Assembly (NCBI RefSeq): GCF_900637545.1
Contig: NZ_LR134376.1
Location: 2,809,001 to 2,873,000 of the forward strand
Reading direction: 5' to 3'
Source: Aeromonas encheleia
GTDB lineage: Bacteria; Pseudomonadota; Gammaproteobacteria; Enterobacterales; Aeromonadaceae
Length of the DNA: 64,000 nt
Shown here one piece after another: positions 53,084-61,020 of this stretch. The notes beneath the pieces were generated by a model that searched no databases, was not told the DNA's origin, and was given only the letters and a program-made list of their open reading frames with translations. The stretch's first letter is position 1. Each line of letters opens with the position of its first letter. The position numbers and the translations under genes were made by a program.

Positions 53084-53715
53084 ATCTGCCTGACAGCGCC
53101 TGAGCATGGCCAGGGAATGGCGCCGCATGAAGAGGCGGCCATCGGGCAGCGCTGCATCATACGTGAAGCCTGCGCACGCTCACAGCCTCCCAGCGCATGC
53201 TGGCGACGCCCACCGCCGCGTCTACGTCACGGAAACCGCGCTCTTCCGCTCCCGCCTGCACGCCGCACCAATATAATTTTTTGCAAAAGTGGATTACCGC
53301 AAAACCATAGGCCCAGACCGCGCCAGATAAAGGATCTCGGGCGAGGTGAGGATCTGAAAGGATCGAAAGAAATTGCAGGGTTTTACAGTTTGAAAGGGCT
53401 CTGACTCGTGACGCCGAAAACGTAACTCGTTGAATGTATTGGGATGGGCGTACTTTCCGTGGGAATTTGAACTATCGGGAAGGATCCATCTTGCCACGAA
53501 GGAACAGCTAAAATGCTTTTATGTCAGATAGTTAAGAGTAATGGATAGCATTCTGATAACTGAAGTTTTGAAAAGAACAAAAGCTTTGATGTTCGAGCAG
53601 CAAACTGACTTCCAATCAGCATGTATGGAACTTCCATGCTAGAACCAATTAGAGGATTGTCGAATATATCCGAAACTCATACGATACCTTACAAAATCAC
53701 GTAAGAGAGGCTATC
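53084..53715. other. Gap between D and the right-end moron
   Basis: About 630 bp without a supported gene. The left part is GC-rich and phage-like; from about 53270 the sequence turns AT-rich. The promoter of the moron gene is expected near 53640-53700. Confidence 0.5.
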
Positions 53716-54489
53716 GTGACCCAATCTGATGCCCAAAAAATACTGACTTACAAGACAAAGAGCTCAGAAATCCAATCAATACGAGCAACCAACACTCCCC
53801 GCTCATTACTACCCTTTCTAAAGTATTTACTGGCAGCTCTTCCGTTGATGACTGCTGCAATATATCTATGTGGTATGGCATACCATGTTGGCTATCTAGA
53901 AGCATATGGTCTTACCAACAATCAGTTCCCCCTAGCAACTGATGAGTCAATTTTGCTTGGGTTCATCTCGCTAGTGCGAATGCTTCAGGACAAGATACTC
54001 ATTGCTGCGGGCGTGATCGTAGGAATGTTGTCTCTTCTCATTCTGGCATCAATGACAGCCAAATGGCGTAAAGCACTATGGAGAAAAACTTTAATCCCAA
54101 ATTTGTGCAGCAAGGTTTCTTTATGGGTAGATAGCAAGCGACCCTCGAAGGAGGATTCAGCCCCATACCTCAGTTGGATTGAATGGATAGCTATTCTATA
54201 CGGCGTATTTGCAGTGCTGACTGTACCCACGGCTCTTGTATGTGCCGTTGCATTGTTTTCCTTTCTCCAAGGCGTTGACACTGCAGGCGAAGAACAAAAG
54301 CATATGGCTAAAGGATATTTTGCCAAGCATCAAGCACAGGTGACATTAGCCACCAAAGACAAGCCAATGATCCAAGTAGCCTGTAATACTAGCCATTGCG
54401 CATACTGGGATGAAGATGGCACCACTATCTTGCGCCATGATCAGATAAATAAAACTCTGTTTGTTCCCAAAGAAACCAAGAAATCCTGA
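53716..54489 (+). CDS. Membrane-protein moron at the prophage right end
   Basis: A 257-residue protein with three to four membrane segments: about 34-62 (LKYLLAALPLMTAAIYLCGM), 91-115 (ILIAAGVIVGMLSLLILASM) and 155-185 (WIEWIAILYGVFAVLTVPTALVCAVALFSF), and a polar tail with CNTSHCAYWDEDG (two Cys). GTG start with GAGAGG 6 bases before. AT-rich with an own transcription unit between D and att. A lysogenic-conversion or superinfection-exclusion role is possible; no family recognised. Confidence 0.72.
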   Translation: MTQSDAQKILTYKTKSSEIQSIRATNTPRSLLPFLKYLLAALPLMTAAIYLCGMAYHVGYLEAYGLTNNQFPLATDESILLGFISLVRMLQDKILIAAGVIVGMLSLLILASMTAKWRKALWRKTLIPNLCSKVSLWVDSKRPSKEDSAPYLSWIEWIAILYGVFAVLTVPTALVCAVALFSFLQGVDTAGEEQKHMAKGYFAKHQAQVTLATKDKPMIQVACNTSHCAYWDEDGTTILRHDQINKTLFVPKETKKS

Positions 54490-54602
54490 GCCCTAAAACA
54501 AGGCTACCTTGTACAGATATAATGATCTACCAGACACAGTTCTCAAACCGGTGTCTTGTCTACTCGACTAAATCACTGAAAACTCTGTCGCCATTTGGCC
54601 AA

Positions 54603-54634
54603 AAACAAAAAGGCCACTATTGCTAGTGGCCTTT
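54603..54634 (-). terminator. tRNA-type terminator carried at the prophage junction
   Basis: On the minus strand CAAAGGCCACTAGCAATAG / AGTGGCCTTTTTG forms a hairpin followed by Ts. It differs from the hairpin at 18611-18641 at only a few positions. The phage therefore brings its own terminator with the tRNA 3' end. Confidence 0.8.
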
Positions 54635-54635
54635 G

Positions 54636-54708
54636 TAAGTCTTTGATTTTAATGGTGCCCGAGGCCGGAATCGAACCGGCACGCCTCGAAAAGCGAGGGA
54701 TTTTAAAT
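54636..54708 (-). repeat. Middle attachment site between prophages 1 and 2 (73 bp repeat)
   Basis: Identical to 18644-18716 over all 73 bases: tRNA-Leu 3' half with the CCA end on the minus strand at 54655-54653. The 5' half of the tRNA is absent on this side. It is thus the hybrid site between two tandem prophages rather than a complete tRNA gene. Confidence 0.93.
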
Positions 54709-54801
54709 GCCTATGGGCAGCCTTTAAAAACAATAAGTTACGTAAAAACATAAACTTACAAGCACGACATTATGCAACAGTGCGCGGTGTTATGTGGGCC
54801 G

Positions 54802-54820
54802 CGTGGACAAAATGTGGACA
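54802..54820. promoter_or_regulatory. Paired GTGGACA repeat, candidate integrase arm-binding sites (prophage 2)
   Basis: GTGGACA at 54803-54809 and 54814-54820 are spaced 11 bp. As I recall, the P2 integrase arm consensus contains TGTGGACA, which the second copy matches. They lie between the att core and int, mirroring the pair in prophage 1. Confidence 0.5.
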
Positions 54821-55882
54821 TCAGCGAAGTTTGTTGACCGTCAGTGGATTGAGCCGTAAAGCATCCTCAAGGTGGTCTGGGGCAAAGTGCGAATAGCGCA
54901 TCGTCATGGTAATAGTCGAGTGCCCGAGTATCTTCTGCAACACCAAAATGTTACCACCGTTCATCATAAAATGACTGGCAAAGGTGTGCCGCAGAACGTG
55001 GGTGCTCTGCCCTGCCGGTAGTTGGATTCCCGCCCGATTTATCGCCGATTCAAAGTGGTGGTAACACTCACTGAACAGCTTGCCTCGCCGCTTGGGGATT
55101 ATGTCGATCAGCTCCTGGTTGATAGGCACTGTTCGACGTTTGCCACCCTTGGTGTGGGTAAACGTCAACCGGTTCTGTGCCACTTGCGATTGTGTCAGGT
55201 CTTGGATCTCACCCCACCGCGCCCCAGTGGCCAAGCAGAGCCGCACCACGGTACCCAGGTCAGCGTGGCTAGATGAGTCGCAGGCATCGAGCAGCGCCTT
55301 GATTTCATCAGGATACAGAAACGCCAGTTCGGACTCAGTGACCCGGTAAAGCCGCATCCCGGCCAGTGGATTTTCTGCCGTCCACTCACCCAACCGTTTG
55401 AGCTCATTAAACACTGCCCGTAAATAGGCGTGATCACGGTTAACCGTCGAGGCGCTCACCCCCTTGCCATCCTGCGTTGCAGCCCGCCGATCACTCACAG
55501 CCCCAGACAGGCGCGCCTCTCGGTACTTGGCAAAGTCATTACCGGTGAAGTCGCTGGCCAGTGGGTTACCCAGGCTTTCGCAAATCAGCAGCAGCTTGGA
55601 TCGGCGCTGCTCTCCATCACGCAGGCTTTGGCCATGCAGGCCAAACCAGCGCTCAACTAGGTCGGCCAGTCGGCGAGCGTCAACTGGCGGCTCTACCAGC
55701 GGCTCATCTTCTTCACCAAGCCATGGCTTCTCAGCGAACTGCTCAAGCTGCCACTGCTCCCATGCTGTTGCCTCCCCCTTGGTGGCAAACCGCTTGCGTG
55801 GGCGTGGGCCACTGCGACCACCAGGGCGGACATCGGCAAGCCAGGGGAACGGCTTGCCGTCATCAAGTTTTCGGACGGTCAT
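54821..55882 (-). CDS. int: Tyrosine integrase of prophage 2
   Basis: A 353-residue recombinase with catalytic residues in TGARWGEIQDL (Arg), HVLRHTFASH (H-x-x-R) and LGHSTITMTMRYSHF (Tyr). The catalytic half is near-identical to the prophage 1 integrase, while the N-terminal 70 residues (arm-binding) diverge (KLDDGKPFPWLADVRPGGRSG). This fits the different arm-like repeats beside each att core. Same strand and position relative to att as in prophage 1. Confidence 0.96.
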   Translation of the reverse strand: MTVRKLDDGKPFPWLADVRPGGRSGPRPRKRFATKGEATAWEQWQLEQFAEKPWLGEEDEPLVEPPVDARRLADLVERWFGLHGQSLRDGEQRRSKLLLICESLGNPLASDFTGNDFAKYREARLSGAVSDRRAATQDGKGVSASTVNRDHAYLRAVFNELKRLGEWTAENPLAGMRLYRVTESELAFLYPDEIKALLDACDSSSHADLGTVVRLCLATGARWGEIQDLTQSQVAQNRLTFTHTKGGKRRTVPINQELIDIIPKRRGKLFSECYHHFESAINRAGIQLPAGQSTHVLRHTFASHFMMNGGNILVLQKILGHSTITMTMRYSHFAPDHLEDALRLNPLTVNKLR

Positions 55883-55908
55883 AAGAGCTTAATGGAGCAG
55901 ATGAAATG

Positions 55909-55931
55909 AAAAAGGCGCCTAGCGCCTTTTG
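55909..55931. terminator. Bidirectional terminator after the coiled-coil cargo gene
   Basis: AAAAAGGCGC-CTA-GCGCCTTTT hairpin just downstream of the minus-strand gene at 55940-56533 and upstream of int. It separates the cargo operon from the integrase gene. Confidence 0.8.
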
Positions 55932-55939
55932 AATATGGG

Positions 55940-56533
55940 TTATACCCCAACGAACTTCAGAAAGCCTATGACACCGGCCACAAGGGCAAGCATGGTTACG
56001 ATTAGCCATTTGGTCTGGCTGTGCAGCGCAGCTTGAAGGTCTTCCTTGGTGGCAAATTTCTTGTCGAGCCCGTCAAACTTCTTGTCTGTAGTGTCAAACT
56101 TTGCATCGAACTTCTTGTCCATGGCTTCGAACTTGCTATCGAACTTCTTGTCCATGGCTTCGAACTTGCTATCGAACTTCTTGTCCATCGCATCGAGCTT
56201 GCTATCGAACTTCTTGTCCATCGCATCGAGCTTGGTATCGATCTTCTTGTCCATCGCATCGAGCTTTGACTCAAAGAGATCCTGTCGTCCAGCCATCTTT
56301 TCCAGCCGGATCTTGATATCTGTTGTATCGGCCATCAGGACTTTCACCGAGTCTTTGACGTCGACCATATCCTTCATGATGTGCTCAACACCAGACTCAA
56401 GACGAGCAACACGAGCTTCTAGCATTCCTCCTCCTCCTCCACCACCATTGCCATCATTGTTGGGGATATCATCAACGGCTCTTATAGTCGGCCTGCGTGC
56501 CTGACTAATGGGGATTGCGTCTTGATTACTCAT
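55940..56533 (-). CDS. Repeat coiled-coil protein with C-terminal membrane anchor
   Basis: A 197-residue protein. A Gly-rich segment near 30-36 is followed by a long coiled coil with about six 11-residue repeats of the type (L/F)(D/E)AMDKK(F/I)DSK (about 92-160), then KEDLQAALHSQTKW and a C-terminal membrane helix (LIVTMLALVAGVIGFLKFV). This is the build of DUF1640/CCDC90-like tail-anchored proteins. It overlaps the zinc-ribbon gene upstream by 8 bases, so the two form an operon in the int-cI cargo slot. A membrane-barrier or exclusion role is possible. Confidence 0.75.
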   Translation of the reverse strand: MSNQDAIPISQARRPTIRAVDDIPNNDGNGGGGGGGMLEARVARLESGVEHIMKDMVDVKDSVKVLMADTTDIKIRLEKMAGRQDLFESKLDAMDKKIDTKLDAMDKKFDSKLDAMDKKFDSKFEAMDKKFDSKFEAMDKKFDAKFDTTDKKFDGLDKKFATKEDLQAALHSQTKWLIVTMLALVAGVIGFLKFVGV

Positions 56534-56984
56534 GTTCTTCTGCATCCTCATCTAGAACATGACTCTCGTTGGAATCAACTTCAATCCCGTCAGAGATTTC
56601 CTTCCATTCCAGAATGCGAAAGGCATCAATGTTCCAAATTGTACCGCAATTCCGGCAAATCAATGGATAGACTTTAAGCTGAGTTGGCGGTTCTGTGTTT
56701 ACGCCACCCCATTCAAAAGCTTCAAGTATTCTATGGTGTCTGCCATCGACCCCAGTGTCTGAAGACTCGTATGTTGTTGCAACATAATTCGTTGCTCCAC
56801 ATTGCGAGCATTTAGGTTTGAACCCCTTATCAGAGAAGTACTCGGCGATAACCTTAGGAGTTATCTTTTCAAATCGAATCTTGAGTGCATCTGACATCAT
56901 GTTTTTTGACATAAAAGTCGCCTTGATCTTCTGATTATCTTCACACCACCCACGATATGCAGCTGCTGTTCTGGCTATCGTCAT
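56526..56984 (-). CDS. Two-CxxC zinc-ribbon protein, cargo slot of prophage 2
   Basis: A 152-residue protein with CSQCGATN near 60 and CRNCGTIW near 108, together likely one zinc site, plus an acidic tail (EVDSNESHVLDEDAEEHE). The N-terminus may start later, at MSKNMMSD. It lies directly after the CI gene on the same strand and overlaps the coiled-coil gene. No family recognised. Lower GC than the phage backbone. Confidence 0.65.
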   Translation of the reverse strand: MTIARTAAAYRGWCEDNQKIKATFMSKNMMSDALKIRFEKITPKVIAEYFSDKGFKPKCSQCGATNYVATTYESSDTGVDGRHHRILEAFEWGGVNTEPPTQLKVYPLICRNCGTIWNIDAFRILEWKEISDGIEVDSNESHVLDEDAEEHE

Positions 56985-56990
56985 AATGCA

Positions 56991-57743
56991 TTAAAACTTC
57001 TTACCTGCCCACGCCACGCGGCCAACGATATGCACATCGGCCCGCTGGTCCTTAGTCACCACCTGGGTTTCATAGCCGGGATTATCTGAAATGACTTTGA
57101 TCCCGCCGAGTACATCGAATTGCAGGCGTTTGACCAGCAGGCTGTCTCCGATGCGCAGCACATAGAGGCCATCGCGCAGGGCTTCGCCGTTGCACAGGCT
57201 CACCAGGATGATGTCGTTGTTACTGATGGTGGGCTCCATACTGTCGCCCTTGGCACGGATGACCGCCAGCCGTTCCGGTGCCAGCCCCTCTTTCTTGAGC
57301 CAGTCAGTGCGAAACGCCATGGGATCGGTTTTCAGTTCGTCGGAGACGGTCGCCCCAAACCCGGCAGAGGCAAACACCTGATAGCAGTCGACCAGGGTGT
57401 AATCCTGCATCCTGTTGTCGATGCTGGCTGACGCTTCGCCAACGGAGAGCTCTTCTTGATGACCAGGCCGGGCATAGAGCGGGACTTCAGGAAGCACGGT
57501 CACCTGTTCAGGTTGTTCACCTAGACCCAGGCAGAGCCACAGAAACAGCCGAGGCTCGTGGCCACAGATTTGAGAAACCTGGCCAACAGAAGGCATAGTT
57601 TCGCCAGTCACATACTTGCGTAAAACCGCATCACTGACCCCTACCCTGCGCGCAAACGACTTATAGCTCTCTCTGCCTATCAGAGCTTCCATTCGCTTCG
57701 CAAACCCTTTCATGTCAAACGCAGTCCCGTTAAGTATCTCCAT
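56991..57743 (-). CDS. CI-type repressor of prophage 2 (HTH + S24 peptidase)
   Basis: A 250-residue repressor. HTH-like region ESYKSFARRVGVSDAVLRKYVTGETMPSV (about 25-53). S24 part: cleavage site FASAGFG, catalytic Ser in AKGDSMEPT and Lys in SLLVKRL. The N-terminal domain is unlike that of prophage 1, so the two phages are probably heteroimmune, which would let them coexist as tandem lysogens. Start could also be at MKGFAKRM. Confidence 0.93.
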   Translation of the reverse strand: MEILNGTAFDMKGFAKRMEALIGRESYKSFARRVGVSDAVLRKYVTGETMPSVGQVSQICGHEPRLFLWLCLGLGEQPEQVTVLPEVPLYARPGHQEELSVGEASASIDNRMQDYTLVDCYQVFASAGFGATVSDELKTDPMAFRTDWLKKEGLAPERLAVIRAKGDSMEPTISNNDIILVSLCNGEALRDGLYVLRIGDSLLVKRLQFDVLGGIKVISDNPGYETQVVTKDQRADVHIVGRVAWAGKKF

Positions 57744-57823
57744 AAAACAAAAGCCTCAGGTCGTTTCGAGATCTTTCGGTTGCGCAATGTCGCGCAGCCG
57801 TATATTCTCACCCCACAAGTCCC

Positions 57824-57859
57824 GTTGAAACCTACAGATCGCAAATCAAGAGTTTCAAC
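57824..57859. promoter_or_regulatory. Operator-like inverted repeat, prophage 2
   Basis: GTTGAAAC at 57824-57831 and GTTTCAAC at 57852-57859 form a perfect inverted repeat between the divergent CI and Cox-like genes; a further TTGAAA half lies at 57863. The sequence is unrelated to the AGTTACC operators of prophage 1. Confidence 0.65.
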
Positions 57860-57897
57860 GCATTGAAAGGTAATAAAAAGAGAGATAAGGACGCAGT

Positions 57898-58311
57898 ATG
57901 GCGCAACGTGATACCAAAAAACAGCCTAATGGGGCGCAAGACGCACCCTTAGGTGACAACGCTCAACCGCAAGTTGACCCGCTGGCTGAAGTGCTGCGCC
58001 AACTGGCAACCATCAAACAGAGCCTTTCGCTCTCCATGCTGCCAGCCATCCCGCTGGACGCCTTCCTCACCATGCTGCGGGACGAACTCAAGTTCGACCT
58101 CCCCCTGCGCACTGCGCAAGACATGATCAGCGATGGCCGTTTGCCCATCGTTCCCAAGCTGCGCGCTGGCGACAAGCCGTGGGTCAACCTGCAGCGCTGG
58201 CGCGAAATGACCAAGGAGCCATCGAACTACTTCAAGTTTGTGCATGAGAACTCCAGTCACCGCGTAGCCAAAGCCGCTACCAAAAAGTCAGCGCAACGTG
58301 CCGCTGCCTGA
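57898..58311 (+). CDS. Cox-like regulator of prophage 2
   Basis: A 137-residue protein. The C-terminal half (LPAIPLDAFLTMLRDELKFDLPLRTAQDMISDGRLPIVPKLRAGDKPWVNL) is an excisionase-like winged helix. The N-terminal 35 residues are Gln/Pro-rich and probably disordered. First gene of the rightward operon, equal in place to the Cro-like plus Cox-like pair of prophage 1; no separate Cro is seen here. Confidence 0.75.
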   Translation: MAQRDTKKQPNGAQDAPLGDNAQPQVDPLAEVLRQLATIKQSLSLSMLPAIPLDAFLTMLRDELKFDLPLRTAQDMISDGRLPIVPKLRAGDKPWVNLQRWREMTKEPSNYFKFVHENSSHRVAKAATKKSAQRAAA

Positions 58312-58344
58312 CCTAACGGTAGCGATTGAGCACAAGGGGATAAA

Positions 58345-58860
58345 GTGTCAAACCAACGCACTCACTCACACAGCCATTTTGCCGTGGCCTGCGACTTGTT
58401 CAAACAGGCGCACAACATCAGCCAGCTGGCGGAAGACATCGGCATGTCTAGCCATGTGCTGCACAACAAGTTCAACCCGGCGTGTGAACGGCACAACCTG
58501 ACTGCCCAAGACTTGATCGCCCTCTACCACGCCACCGGCAACGACACCCTGTTTGATGGCCTGCTGTTTGATTGCGGCCTGACTGCCGTTCGTCTCCCTG
58601 CCGGCACAGCCAGCGCCCCAGAGGCCCGAGCCATGCGGTCGCTCAATGCAGGCGCCCAGATCATGGGCGTCACCGCCCAGGCAACCACCATCCTCGCCGG
58701 TGACCGCGTCACCAAATCCAACAGAAACACCGTAGTCGGCGGCTTGTGGGCTGGCATCGAGCACCTTGTGCTGCTGGCAACCGAAGTCGAAGACCGCTTT
58801 CACGCCGTCCCTGGTCTTGCGTGTGCTGCCGATATGGCCCGCGCAGCCCTCGGCGCATAG
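58345..58860 (+). CDS. CII-like phage regulatory protein (CP76 family), prophage 2
   Basis: A 171-residue homologue of the protein at 24740-25261: HFAVACDLFKQAHNISQLAEDIGMSSHVLHNKFNPACERHNLTAQDLIALYHAT. GTG start with AAGGGGATAAA upstream. Probably an early transcription regulator. Confidence 0.83.
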   Translation: MSNQRTHSHSHFAVACDLFKQAHNISQLAEDIGMSSHVLHNKFNPACERHNLTAQDLIALYHATGNDTLFDGLLFDCGLTAVRLPAGTASAPEARAMRSLNAGAQIMGVTAQATTILAGDRVTKSNRNTVVGGLWAGIEHLVLLATEVEDRFHAVPGLACAADMARAALGA

Positions 58861-58871
58861 GAGACCAGACC

Positions 58872-59129
58872 ATGAGATTGATTTGCCCCCACTGCGGCGC
58901 CCGTGCCAGCACCCGTACTTCCACCCGCATGAGCGTGCTGACAGGCCATGCCTTTTACGCCTGCAGCAATGTCGACTGCGGGCATACCTTCAAGGCCGCG
59001 TTTGAGATTGTCGGCACTATCAGCCCATCAGCCATGCCAAATCCGGCCATCGTGCTGCCGACCTGCAAGGGCGTGGGAAAGAACGGCACCCACATGTCAA
59101 AGAGCGTCCAGCTCAAGGAGCCAGCATGA
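58872..59129 (+). CDS. ogr: Ogr/Delta-like zinc-finger activator, early operon of prophage 2
   Basis: An 85-residue protein: MRLICPHCGARASTRTSTRMS then YACSNVDCGHTFKAAFEIVGTISPS. It has C-x2-C and C-x4-C as in Ogr. Unlike prophage 1, where ogr follows Q/P on the minus strand, it sits in the early operon after the CII-like gene. This would place late activation directly under the early promoter. Confidence 0.88.
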   Translation: MRLICPHCGARASTRTSTRMSVLTGHAFYACSNVDCGHTFKAAFEIVGTISPSAMPNPAIVLPTCKGVGKNGTHMSKSVQLKEPA

Positions 59130-59344
59130 AGCTTCGCGCCGAGCAGTCGGGTCTGATCCCGCTGCCCACCCTGCTGTTTAACCGCGCCGTGGTCGTGGGC
59201 GAGCAGGCCGAGCCGGTCATGCGCAACACCACCCGCTTTGATGGCAGTTATCTGGAAGACAGCCAGGGCCGCCGTGGTGCCCTGCGCTTCCAGCCACGCC
59301 AACAACCCAGCCCGCACTGGCTGACCCAGCTGCTGCAGGCATAA
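59126..59344 (+). CDS. Small hypothetical early protein, 72 aa
   Basis: A 72-residue basic protein (SGLIPLPTLLFNRAVVVGEQAEPVMRNTTRFDGSYLEDSQG) coupled to the ogr-like gene by an ATGA overlap. No equivalent in prophage 1. No family recognised. Confidence 0.65.
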   Translation: MKLRAEQSGLIPLPTLLFNRAVVVGEQAEPVMRNTTRFDGSYLEDSQGRRGALRFQPRQQPSPHWLTQLLQA

Positions 59345-59359
59345 CCGGAGGGCCACCCC

Positions 59360-59803
59360 ATGAACACAGCACAGATTTTCGAGCTCGTTCAGCAACCCTG
59401 CGCCGCCGACGTGGCACTGGCAGACATGCGCGCCCAGTTTGGCCGCAATGGGGCGGCCAGCCGTTGGTCACGCCTGCCGGCCAAGTCCCGGGCAGTCATC
59501 TGTTATGCGGCCGGGCTATCAACCACCGTCGCCGGGCAGGAGCTGGACCAGTTCGACTTTGACCAGCAGGAGGCGATCCGCCTCGCCCTGGGCGAACTGC
59601 TGACCACGTTGCACGAATTCGATGGGGGCGTGCTGCACCGCCGTGAGTGGCACCGCTCCACCCGCCGCATTGAGGGGCCAGCCCGCAGCGAGCGGGAACA
59701 GGTAGAGCACGAGAACAAGCGCCGGGCCGAGCTCAACGAGCAGGCCGGCATATTGGAAAGCCGCATCGCGGTAATGAGAAAGGTGCCCGGAAACGGGCAA
59801 TAA
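59360..59803 (+). CDS. Conserved early phage protein, 147 aa (prophage 2)
   Basis: Positional counterpart of 25275-25727, with the shared AVICYAAGL and QEAIRLALGELL blocks, and a long charged C-terminal helix (REQVEHENKRRAELNEQAG). Function unknown. Followed by the conserved hairpin. Confidence 0.7.
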   Translation: MNTAQIFELVQQPCAADVALADMRAQFGRNGAASRWSRLPAKSRAVICYAAGLSTTVAGQELDQFDFDQQEAIRLALGELLTTLHEFDGGVLHRREWHRSTRRIEGPARSEREQVEHENKRRAELNEQAGILESRIAVMRKVPGNGQ

Positions 59804-59843
59804 AAAACCCCGCTATTGGTGCGCCAACACCAGCGGGGTTTCC
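59804..59843 (+). other. Two-level hairpin between early genes, prophage 2
   Basis: CCCCGCT pairs with AGCGGGG, with TTGG/CCAA pairing inside; an A-run precedes and TTT follows. Same place and build as the hairpin at 25726-25768 though the sequence differs. It probably acts as a partial terminator or processing site. Confidence 0.65.
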
Positions 59844-59865
59844 ATCAGCAACTGAGGTAACTGAT

Positions 59866-60051
59866 ATGCGAACTGTAGCGATTCCCACCGCACTACGCAA
59901 TGTGAAGGCGCTCAACAGCCTGCTGGCCCACACCGCTGGTCGCCGTCACATTAAACGACCCGACGATAAAGCAGCACAGGTTAATGCCGTCAATGCCCAT
60001 GCCTGGCGCTCACTTTGGTTATGCCTAAACACCAAAGGGGAACGGGTATGA
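59866..60051 (+). CDS. Small conserved early protein, 61 aa (prophage 2)
   Basis: RTVAIPTALRNV at the start and AHAWRSLWLCLN near the end match the 62-residue protein at 25793-25981. Middle region more basic (GRRHIKRPDDK). The stop overlaps the next start. Confidence 0.72.
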   Translation: MRTVAIPTALRNVKALNSLLAHTAGRRHIKRPDDKAAQVNAVNAHAWRSLWLCLNTKGERV

Positions 60052-60365
60052 CTGTCGACCTGTTTGAACTCGAAGCCCCACAAGACGCACTGGGCACCAC
60101 CGAGGCGGGCCCTGCCCATATGCAGCCACCGGCACCGGTCAGCCAGCTGACCAAACACTGGGAGGCTGCCGTCGATGAGTTCGCCAGCTCGGGCAGCGAT
60201 GCCAAGCGCAACCGCAACGTGACCAAGGAGCTGCTGGCACTGGGCGCCATCCGCGCCGTGTACTGGCTGGCCACCGCCAACGTCGAGCTGGCACTGGCAA
60301 ATGAGATCGCTGAGTGGTGGGCAGACTGCGAACCGCTACACGGCCTGGGGGAGACCATCAAATGA
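60048..60365 (+). CDS. Conserved early phage protein, 105 aa
   Basis: The C-terminal half (NVTKELLALGAIRAVYWLATANVELALANEIAEWW) is homologous to that of 26241-26696; the N-terminal half differs. Likely a conserved accessory factor of replication or early control, judged only by its fixed place before repA. Confidence 0.75.
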   Translation: MTVDLFELEAPQDALGTTEAGPAHMQPPAPVSQLTKHWEAAVDEFASSGSDAKRNRNVTKELLALGAIRAVYWLATANVELALANEIAEWWADCEPLHGLGETIK

Positions 60366-60583
60366 GCCACCAACAAGTCATCGACCAATGGGTCACCAAC
60401 ATGCTGTCCGCCGAGGCCAGCCTGCACGGCCTGCAGCTCGACCTGCTGGACCTGCGCAAAGATGGCCCCCACGGCCAGCGCACTCCGGCCAGAACCCATC
60501 TGACCCTGTGCCGTCAAACCCGCCTCGCAGCCCGCCAGGCATCACGCAAAATCCAGTCCCTCTATGCCGGAGGCGCCATCTAA
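60362..60583 (+). CDS. Small helical protein before the zinc-finger gene
   Basis: A 73-residue protein, positional counterpart of 26693-26950. ATGA overlap with the gene before, and its TAA overlaps the next ATG. No domain recognised. Confidence 0.7.
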   Translation: MSHQQVIDQWVTNMLSAEASLHGLQLDLLDLRKDGPHGQRTPARTHLTLCRQTRLAARQASRKIQSLYAGGAI

Positions 60584-61020
60584 TGACCCATCCAATACCA
60601 GCCGGGCTTGCCCCGGCTTTGGGCTTCGTGCGCCCTGCAAACAGCAATCCCGTCACGCTGGAGCCCTGCACCAAGTGCAAACAGCCCGCCGTGTGCATGC
60701 CGGTAGCTGGCCGCCACGGTCGTCGATCTTATCCCTATTGCGTCGAGCGCTGCTGGCCGCTGGCCCGCGCTGCCAGTGAAACCCTGGTGAAGGCTGACCC
60801 TGCTGCTCGTCCCTCGATGCTCTGCAGTTGCTGCGGCGAGTTCAGCCATGTACGCCCAGTCATCCTGTCCGGCGGCCGCATGACCAGTCTGTTTTTCTGC
60901 GAGACCACCTGCTGGTCTGATCGTCTGGCAACCCTCGACATGGTACCGACCTGCACCCAGTGCGGCCGCTACCTGCAACCGAACGAATACACAGTTGGCA
61001 AATGCGGGGTGTGCAAATGA
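60583..61020 (+). CDS. Multi-CxxC zinc-finger protein
   Basis: A 145-residue protein with several Cys pairs: CTKCKQPAVC near 29, YCVERCW near 52, CSCCGEF near 81, CETTCW and CTQCGRYL ... CGVC at the end. It probably binds two or more zinc ions. It overlaps the methyltransferase gene by 4 bases (ATGA), which suggests joint function or at least joint expression. Absent from prophage 1. Confidence 0.7.
   Translation: MTHPIPAGLAPALGFVRPANSNPVTLEPCTKCKQPAVCMPVAGRHGRRSYPYCVERCWPLARAASETLVKADPAARPSMLCSCCGEFSHVRPVILSGGRMTSLFFCETTCWSDRLATLDMVPTCTQCGRYLQPNEYTVGKCGVCK

Noticed and set aside
56100..56270. CRISPR-like array
   Set aside because: The repeats are head-to-tail with no spacers and encode a continuous heptad-like protein segment.
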